From Eustoma russellianum (lineage: Eukaryota > Streptophyta > Magnoliopsida > Gentianales > Gentianaceae), in NCBI GenBank assembly GCA_036186865.1, contig AP025062.1, positions 12,307,610 to 12,371,609 of the forward strand: a DNA stretch of 64,000 bases, read 5' to 3'. The notes under the pieces are model-generated. The model had not been told where the DNA came from and searched no databases. It saw nothing but the letters and a program-made list of their open reading frames with translations. Positions 58,692-64,000 of the stretch are shown piece after piece. The translations under genes were made by a program, and so were the position numbers. Position 1 is the stretch's first letter, and each line of letters opens with the position of its first letter.

Positions 58692-59025
58692 TTCTCCCCC
58701 TTTTGGATGATTTTCAAAATAACTTAACATGATTTTGATGTCACATCTTATAACCAAATGTTTTTCACATTTTTACCAATTGAATTGTTTTGAAAACCTC
58801 ACCAATTATCAATTTTTTCATCAATTCTATACCAATGGTTTTCAAACTCTCAAATTTACACATGTGTTCATGTGTTCCCCCTCAACTTGTACTGTTCCCC
58901 TTAACCTATGATTAAAACTTATACCAATTGAAATAAACTTAGCATATTATTTAACTCAAATCCAAATCATGTTCTTATTCTATCACCCCCTTTATTTTAT
59001 AAATCATGCAAAAGATAAAACTACA
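58692..59025 (-). mobile_element. 3' internal end of a further H copy, upstream of the H 5' LTR
   Basis: Matches 27552-27880 closely, including the polypurine tract (TTCTCCCCCTTTTGGATGA on the plus strand) next to the LTR. Similarity is lost at about 59025. So this LTR once served as the 3' LTR of a neighbouring copy. Confidence 0.85.
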
Positions 59026-59077
59026 CAAAGGATCTTTCTTTCTTTCTTTCAAAATATCATCGTCAACAAAACAAGAG
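59026..59077. other. CTTT microsatellite and unclassified linker
   Basis: GATC(TTTC)n, then AT-rich sequence up to LTR K. No gene; too short to classify. Confidence 0.6.
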
Positions 59078-60059
59078 TGTTATATCCCGTGTCTTTCAAG
59101 GGAAGAGAAAAAGGAAAACAAGATAAAAAAGAAAATTAAATTATTGAGTTATGATATGCTTAATATTTATTATATGGTATTTGGATGGGAATAGGAAATA
59201 GCTATCCTAAGATTATAGGATTGAAATAGGTATTGCATGATAAAGATGGAAATGAGGAGTTTTTCCTAAACCTACTAGGAAATTATTTAGACAAAATTAT
59301 CTGTATATACATATGTAACCCTAAACCAAAAAAAAATCAGCCCCAACCCTAGCAGGTGGCAGCATTTTTCTCTCCATGGCAATATCACGGCAGCAACAAG
59401 AAAGCTGCCTCTTTTCTCCCAGAAGCACGGCAGCCACCCTCAATTCTTCCAACCTTTGATTTGATTTCTTTATCCCTTGTATTGCAATTTTCAAACAAAT
59501 GGTCAGCCCCACAATTTCCATCAAGCAGCCGATTTCCACCTTTCCGAATATGCAGTAATTGGCCACCGGTGCTTCAATTTACAATATCCTGCCGCCAGCA
59601 AGCTAAGAGAAAGAAACAATAATTTCTTCAACCGTTCAACCCCGATTCTTCGTATATCGAGTATAATCGAGACATGAGGCAAGTACCCTTACTATATTTT
59701 TATAAAGTTATTATGCTATTTTCTTATCAAACCGGATCATGTATTCGTATTTGTGTTTGGATAGATGGTTGATTTATACGGGTATGGGTCGTTTGTATAT
59801 GTGTAATAAAAAAATGTTGAAACCGTGTGTGTACAATTTTATATGGGTAGCAGCAAAATTGGTAGTTGAATATAGGCATTGGGGTGTACTATTATATATA
59901 AATGAATTTGTGTGCTGGAAGTTAAGTAAGGGGTGCCGATATATATAGTAAAAACAAAAAAGATCAAATTTGGTAAACTTTAAGAAATTGAAACTGGAAC
60001 TACCGTGAACAATAGGTTTGATGATAATATGTGAACATTTGAAAATTTCAAATATGATT

Positions 60060-60600
60060 AATATGTGAACATTTGAGAATACCCATTTGCCAACTTTTTT
60101 CTCTCTCCTCCCTTCTAACTCTACAACCTGATCATCATTTTGTGATTCTTTTCAAAGTTTGTACAGAAAGCCAACTTCAGAGGACGTACTCAGAAGTTAA
60201 TCTGCAAATGTAGTCTGAAAAAGAAAAGTAATTGGTTCAAGATTTATGGGGATTATGATGCCAAAAGTGTCTGCTGCGATTACTATATTATATTTTTATA
60301 TTAAGTATATAAATTTAAATGTATGGGGGTGGATTCGCCCACTTTCGGTTTGTGTAATATTATTATGTTTCCTCTGAATTTCAACTGGGTTGAAGTCTCT
60401 CCCCTTAATGATGTCTTCAGCAACTTTGACATCCTACTTTTATCTTATTCTTTACATCAATTAAAATGTATCATAGGTGAATTTGTTTATTTTCGTTCTA
60501 TTTCTTTTGGTGTTTTCCGTCTAAGTTATGTAGGCCACTGTCCACCGCTGGGGAGTGGCTAAAACATGGGTGTTTTGTAAAATTTTAGCATATTACTTTG
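60060..60600. other. Unclassified block inside LTR K
   Basis: AT-rich stretch that does not resemble the other LTRs. It holds a 79-codon open frame (60323-60562) with no recognisable domain. I see no terminal inverted repeats or target duplication. Confidence 0.3.
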
Positions 60601-61597
60601 TATGTAATTTTGCAAATCTATAAGTTTAATATATTATAAATGGAGCAAACGTGATTTTTTATACTACAATTGTTTAGATTCGAGCCTAGAGGAGAATGAA
60701 GTTAATCCGTCAAAAAGGTAGGTGCCTCTTCCCCCTCAAACGGGTATGATTCATGCATGCTTTGATGGTATACTAATGTGTTTCGTTGTTTTTATTTGTT
60801 TAAGTTGTAAATTTTGTATATGTTGAAAAGCATGAGATATATTGTTTATGGCTGCTATGTGCGTATATGTGTGTGAAATTGGCGGTATGATTGAATCGAA
60901 AACAAAATACCCTTAAAGAATTGGGGGAAAAAAGGAAATTTTACATTAGGAGCCTTTAAAAAGTTGTGTTTTGGCCTTAGAATAGGTTCCTATAGACTGG
61001 AAAAAGGAAAAAATGGGGGTTGGGATCGAAAAACAAATCACAGCGTGCGTTGCCACTGGTGGAACAACCATTAAATAAATAAATAAATAATTAAATTAAG
61101 GCAGAGAACAGGCCGGCCAACGGACCGGGTCGGCTGGCCAGCGGGTTAGGCCGAAGGCGGCCTATTAGCCTCTCAAAAAAAATGTATCGGGTCTGGCAGA
61201 TCAGGCCAGGAAAATATAATTAAATACCAATAAGAATTCAAATAAATTCCAGAAAATATAAAAGGGTAAAATTAAATTATTTTTACTTAATTTCTGAAGC
61301 TTGGTAAATTTAAGTAATTAAAAATTAATAGTAATAAATAGAATTAAGTAAGGGAAACATAGGGGAAATTAGTAGAAAATTCTAGTAAATTAATACAAGC
61401 TAAGGAAAGATAAGGGTGGTGATAAATAACAACTTTTCAATATTCGAAAATTTCACGAAGCCAAATATTGAGTGCCGGAGATGGTGAGGATGGGCGTACA
61501 GGCCCCAGGCGACTTTGTTGTTGCATTCATGGCACGTGCATTGCATTTGGAGTGGGTTGAGATGTACGGGTCTCAGATGCTCGAGTGGAGTGGATCA

Positions 61598-61740
61598 TGG
61601 TGTACGGGCCATGGGTACTCGGTCATGGTGGATCATGGTGTACGGGCCATGGGAATCGGTTAAGGTGGATCGTGGTGTACGGGCCACGAGCATCGGTCAG
61701 GGCGGATTATAGTGTACGGGCTATAGGAATCCAGTCAATC
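61598..61740 (+). repeat. GTGTACGGGCC tandem array
   Basis: Four units of about 38 bp with GTGTACGGGCCA or GTGTACGGGCTA and GGTGGATC. Spacing is about 39, 37 and 36 bp. It lies at the end of K. Confidence 0.85.
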
Positions 61741-61749
61741 CCGGGATCA

Positions 61750-61890
61750 TGGACATCTAATCTGCGTTCCACTTTCATTACTCATCGGAAAATCCACAAA
61801 TTCTTCGAGAGCTTCAACAAATCTAAGATTCCACTCCCCGTTGTTTACTCTCTCGTACATCCACTTTCTATCGATCCTCCTCAGATCCAT
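61750..61890 (-). pseudogene. CACTA transposase N-terminus (transposase-associated domain), truncated
   Basis: The minus-strand ATG at 61890 opens a frame with RKWMYERV, EWNLRFVEALEEFVDF, NESGTQIRCP. This order (WMY near the start, F..A/G..F..F, then IRCPC) is the Transpos_assoc domain at the N-terminus of TNP2-type CACTA transposases. In the family the motif goes on IRCPCxxC; here it stops after IRCP because the sequence switches to LTR K, and a TGA follows. About 46 residues remain. In En/Spm the complete protein cuts the element at its ends. The rest is absent. Confidence 0.72.
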
Positions 61891-62070
61891 TTTCTTGATA
61901 TACCTTTAAAATAACAGCAGCAATCTTTTCTCGGCGACGAAACCTCAAAATCCACACAATAAGATATCTTCCTTGTACATTTTCGTTGAAAGTTGATGAT
62001 TTATGTGTTTGAAATGGGAGAAGAATGGAAGAAGAGTGGAACAGGAAAGATAGTTTTATGGTTCTCTGCC
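61891..62070 (-). other. 5' leader of the CACTA transposase gene
   Basis: About 180 bp upstream of the transposase ATG, AT- and A/G-rich with one GGCGACGAAA motif at 61930. No further coding sequence was recognised. Confidence 0.4.
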
Positions 62071-62250
62071 TACAACTTTACCGACGATCTAGCGACGCCA
62101 TAGCGACGCCATAGCGACGAACAAAGAAACACAAATAACGACGCTTAAAAAGAAACAAACACAAATACCGACGACTTAGCGATGATTAGCGACGAAACAC
62201 GTCGCATGGTGTGCGTGTATTAATGTCTGCATTCATTGCTTACCGACGAA

Positions 62251-62336
62251 TTAGCGATGAAATAGCGACGCACGACGTATCTTCACACCATACGATGCTT
62301 TTCGTCGCTATTTGCATCGCTAAGTCGTCGCTATTC
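62251..62336. repeat. Inverted repeat (hairpin) upstream of small gene 1
   Basis: Left arm CCGACGAATTAGCGATGAAA... and right arm ...GCATCGCTAAGTCGTCG pair over about 27 bp with few mismatches. The loop contains CTTCACACCATACGA. A similar loop occurs in unit 2. Confidence 0.85.
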
Positions 62337-62495
62337 AGTCCCAACGGCAGTGTCCGCACAGTGCCCAAATGGTTACAATGTACGATGCAGTTACGTCGCT
62401 AACTCGTCGCTAAGTCGTCGCTCTTCAATCCCAACGGCAGTGTCTGCACAGTGCCCGAATGGTTACAACGTACGATGCAGTTACGTCGCTAACTC
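62322..62495 (+). repeat. Two direct repeats of about 85 bp in the promoter region of small gene 1
   Basis: Both read ...TCGTCGCT.TTCA.TCCCAACGGCAGTGTC.GCACAGTGCCC.AATGGTTACAA...TACGATGCAGTTACGTCGCTAACTCGTCGCTAA (shown in parts; dots are differences). A shorter third copy lies at 63362-63440. Confidence 0.88.
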
Positions 62496-62521
62496 GTCGC
62501 TAATTCGTCGCTGAATTCCCC

Positions 62522-62529
62522 TATATAAA
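62522..62529 (+). promoter_or_regulatory. TATA box of small gene 1
   Basis: TATATAAA 78 bp before the ATG, just after the last CGTCGCT motif. A start about 30 bp downstream would give a leader of about 45 nt. Confidence 0.6.
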
Positions 62530-62599
62530 CAGCCTGCCATGACTCTCATATAATATAAAAAACAAAATCTCTTTTCTAATCATATAAAAAGAGACAAAT

Positions 62600-62968
62600 A
62601 TGGTTCGTACTAAGGCACAGGCACGACGTGGTAGTGGTCGTACATACCCAAGACGAGGTCTTCAAACACCCGCACCTGCACCGGTTCCTCCACAACCACA
62701 ACCACCCCCACCGGCTGACTCCTCCGAACCCACTGTGCAGGGGCCAAGGCGCCAAGAGGATCGCCAAATTGGCGATCCTCGTGTAGAAATACAGGAGCTG
62801 TGGAAAACAGTGGAGAATATGAGGGAGATGCTTAACGACCAGGATGAGCATCTCGAGTACCTGCACACCAGGCAGATGCGCATCAAAGCCAAAGATGCGC
62901 AGCTGAGACGCCTTCTGAAGGCGTGCGCGGAGAGTGTTGCTACTCTCTGTTCGGATGACGAACAGTGA
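62600..62968 (+). CDS. Small gene 1: basic, proline-rich, coiled-coil protein (122 aa), not recognised
   Basis: ATG at 62600 is the first after the TATA box. The 122-residue product has a basic start (MVRTKAQARRGSGRTYPRRG), a Pro-rich stretch (about residues 24-45), then from about 58 a charged helix with heptad-like Leu, Met and Ile (VEIQELWKTVENMREML, HLEYLHTRQMRIKAKDAQLR) and the end LRRLLKACAESVATLCSDDEQ in part. I know no family with this layout. A basic N-terminus and a coiled coil would suit a DNA-binding dimer, such as an accessory protein of the CACTA element that binds the surrounding motifs, but this is only a guess. It is divergent from the transposase exon. A paralogue lies at 63591. 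The frame is intact. Confidence 0.6.
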   Translation: MVRTKAQARRGSGRTYPRRGLQTPAPAPVPPQPQPPPPADSSEPTVQGPRRQEDRQIGDPRVEIQELWKTVENMREMLNDQDEHLEYLHTRQMRIKAKDAQLRRLLKACAESVATLCSDDEQ

Positions 62969-63110
62969 ACGGCTCCTCTCCGCTATTCTTTTAGATTTTT
63001 TTTCGTTTTTTCCTTATGTATTTTGTAATTTATAATTCTATATTAATGAAGTTTTTTTCCCAATCATTGCTTTTGTTTTCTTAATTTAAACACGTGTTTA
63101 ATCCCTTACG
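62969..63110 (+). other. 3' region of small gene 1
   Basis: Starts GAACGGCTCCTCTCCGCT, then TTTTAGATTTTTTTT, ATTAATGAAG, TTTTTTTCCCAATCA and CTTAA. The same order follows small gene 2, so the similarity includes the untranslated end. Confidence 0.75.
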
Positions 63111-63540
63111 AATCTCGACGACGCTAAAATACAGACGACGCTAAAATACAAACGAAATGTGGTTCGAAAAATTTAGGACGACTAATTCACCGACTAAACA
63201 GCGACTATATACCGACGAAACTTAATACAACGACGAGAACCTAATAACCGGCGAATTTATTATCGGTGTTTGAATTTAGCGACGCTTTACCGACGAACTA
63301 GCGACGCACAACGTCTCTTCACACCATACGACGTGTTTCGTCGCTACGGCGTCGCTAAGGCGTCGCTATTCGGCAGTGTCCGCATAGTGCCCGATGGTTA
63401 CAACGTACGATGAATTTACGTCGCTAAGTCGTCGCTAAGTCATCGCTAATTCGAACAAAGTATCACGCCCGCACATCTTCCAGTGTTGAATAACGGGAAA
63501 AAATTTCGTCGCGGATTCGTCGCTATGTCGTCGCTTTGTT
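63110..63540. repeat. GCGACG motif array upstream of small gene 2
   Basis: Repeats of TAGCGACG/CGTCGCTA and degenerate CGACGCTAAA and CGACGA. Hairpin near 63284-63365: left arm CCGACGAACTAGCGACG, loop with CTCTTCACACCATACGACG, right arm CGTCGCTACGGCGTCGCT. A version of the 85-bp repeat (GGCAGTGTCCGC, CATAGTGCCC, GATGGTTACAACGTACGAT) lies at 63370-63425. Confidence 0.85.
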
Positions 63541-63543
63541 TAC

Positions 63544-63552
63544 CTATATATG
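63544..63552 (+). promoter_or_regulatory. TATA box of small gene 2
   Basis: CTATATATG about 47 bp before the ATG, in the same position relative to the array as in unit 1. Confidence 0.5.
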
Positions 63553-63590
63553 ACCCCACAGCCTTACATTTCATAAACAAAATACAAAGC

Positions 63591-63875
63591 ATGCCCCGTC
63601 GTTATAAAACAACCCCAAGCCGTGGAGGGGCAAACAGTGCACCTCCACAACGGACTCCTCCTCAACTAAAACGGCCTCCTCCTCAGCCACAACCCCAAGA
63701 AATGCCAGAACAACAGATCAATTACAGTACAATTATAGCAAACATGCAGCAGCAGTCGAGGCAACTGCACGTCGTGAACAGAAGGCTGCGCAAGTTGAAA
63801 GTCAAATATTACAATCTGAAGCGCCTCCTCAAAGAGTTCGCGGAGAATGTGGCGGCCCACTCTTTCTTCCGATGA
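63591..63875 (+). CDS. Small gene 2: paralogue of small gene 1 (94 aa), C-terminus frameshifted
   Basis: The ATG at 63591 was preferred to the in-frame upstream one at 63483, which lies before the TATA box. The product has a basic start (MPRRYKTTPSRGG), a Pro/Gln-rich part (residues 18-38), and a helical end, LKRLLKEFAENVAAH, which aligns with LRRLLKACAESVATL of gene 1. In the DNA the coding end matches gene 1 but has 4 extra bases, so the conserved ending SDDE is out of frame and the protein ends in SFFR. In another frame the bases read SDDEV and stop. The gene is otherwise open. It could be expressed as is or be losing its end. Confidence 0.5.
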   Translation: MPRRYKTTPSRGGANSAPPQRTPPQLKRPPPQPQPQEMPEQQINYSTIIANMQQQSRQLHVVNRRLRKLKVKYYNLKRLLKEFAENVAAHSFFR

Positions 63876-64000
63876 CGAAGTGTGAACGGCCCCTATCCGC
63901 TTCTCTTTTAGATTTTTTTTTAATTTTTCGTCTTTATAATGTAAATTTTTATTACTAAATGAATAATTTTTTTCCCAATCACCGCTTTCTTTTTTCTTAA
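63876..64000 (+). other. 3' region of small gene 2, to the window end
   Basis: GAACGGCCCC, CCGCTTCTCTTTTAGATTTTTTTT, AATGAATAATTTTTTTCCCAATCAC and CTTAA. It parallels 62969-63110, so a third unit may follow outside the window. Confidence 0.7.

Larger units (their letters stand above)
25012..59025 (-). mobile_element. Copia H: SIRE-like Ty1-copia, host of J and I, from a tandem array
   Basis: Minus-strand element. 5' LTR 56095-58691, primer-binding site 56076-56094, gag and protease 53385-55972, part of the pre-integrase region 41992-42115, integrase, RT and RNase H 27840-30551, polypurine tract near 27552-27564, 3' LTR 25012-27551. Two elements are inserted in its pre-integrase region: I (42116-53380) and J (30557-41991). 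Beyond the 5' LTR, 58692-59025 matches the region just outside the other LTR (27552-27880). This is the 3' end of a further copy. Confidence 0.9.
59078..61749 (+). repeat. Segment K: gypsy-type LTR, truncated
   Basis: Begins TGTTATATCCCGTGTC, close to F's TGTTATGCCCCGC. AT-rich U3, then a leader-like stretch with TATATACATATG near 59300 and ATGAGGCAAGTACCC near 59675. It carries a GTGTACGGGCC tandem array near its end (61598-61740), as other gypsy LTRs here do. No second LTR, primer-binding site or pol follows; it is joined to a CACTA sequence at 61749. A part (about 60060-60600) may be a separate insertion. Confidence 0.55.
62070..62520. repeat. GCGACG motif array upstream of small gene 1
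   Basis: More than 15 copies of TAGCGACG or its complement CGTCGCTA. Those left of about 62260 are mostly in the GCGACG sense, those to the right mostly CGTCGC. Contained in it are a hairpin (62251-62336) and a direct repeat of about 85 bp (62322-62405 and 62412-62495). Confidence 0.85.
61750..64000 (-). mobile_element. CACTA (En/Spm-like) element, 5' side, minus strand
   Basis: Evidence is a transposase-associated domain exon (61750-61890, minus) and, to its right, arrays of AGCGACGA and TCGTCGCTA motifs of the kind seen in subterminal regions of plant CACTA elements. The left part of the element has been lost at the junction with K (shared CATGG at 61748-61752). No terminal CACTA inverted repeat is seen before the window ends, so the right limit is open. 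The small genes inside may or may not belong to it. Confidence 0.55.

Noticed and set aside
59356..59677. Overlapping ORFs at 59321-59677 in LTR K.
   Set aside because: No domain and no support in codon use; they lie in the leader-like part of the LTR.
61072..61093. AAAT/TAAA microsatellite in K.
   Set aside because: Ordinary simple repeat without further structure.

Overview
The window is a stretch of plant (angiosperm-type) nuclear DNA made almost entirely of transposable elements nested in one another. I found no intact host gene, tRNA, rRNA or CRISPR array. The plant assignment rests on the element types: SIRE/Maximus-like Ty1-copia elements with 2.5-3.0 kb LTRs, Tekay-like chromoviral Ty3-gypsy elements with a chromodomain, an L1 LINE with a C-terminal RNase H, and a CACTA (En/Spm) transposase N-terminus. 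The LTR elements carry primer-binding sites resembling the 3' end of initiator tRNA-Met. The species cannot be named from this.

Layout. 1-8436: copia A (minus strand; start of gag plus its 5' LTR), the LTR being split by a 5.4 kb L1 LINE (B, plus strand). 8452-8697: scrap of a second LINE (minus). 8719-11123: three truncated LTR pieces (D plus, M minus, L plus). 11124-24347: copia E (plus), whose 5' LTR carries a complete chromovirus F (13717-23470, perfect 5-bp duplication GGTTT). 24348-25011: start of a gypsy-type LTR (G) inserted in E's gag. 25012-59025: copia H (minus strand), split by copia J (30557-41991, perfect duplication TAACT) and by the rearranged gypsy element I (42116-53380, duplication TAACC with one base lost). 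Upstream of H's 5' LTR lies the 3' end of another copy of the same element, so H came from a tandem array. 59078-61749: gypsy-type LTR K. 61750-64000: the 5' side of a minus-strand CACTA element, with GCGACG motif arrays and two tandem paralogous small genes on the plus strand.

How the parts relate. The LTR elements encode the usual gag, protease, integrase, reverse transcriptase and RNase H (copia order PR-IN-RT-RH; gypsy order PR-RT-RH-IN-chromodomain). Every long coding region here carries stops or frameshifts, so none looks autonomous now. J and F keep paired LTRs, target duplications, primer-binding sites and polypurine tracts and are the youngest; A, D, M, L, G, H and I are older.

Most unusual points: (1) two tandem copies, about 991 bp apart, of a small gene coding for a basic, proline-rich, coiled-coil protein, each behind a conserved hairpin and a TATA box and lying beside a CACTA transposase exon; (2) two apparent GT-AG introns in chromovirus F, both phase 1 inside a glycine codon, each of which reconnects the reading frame; (3) an 18-bp ATCGATCG palindrome array shared by the LTRs of two unrelated superfamilies; (4) a 30-bp tandem array of TATAAAG boxes in F's LTRs; (5) three perfect palindromes in each J LTR; (6) a three-LTR recombinant structure in element I.
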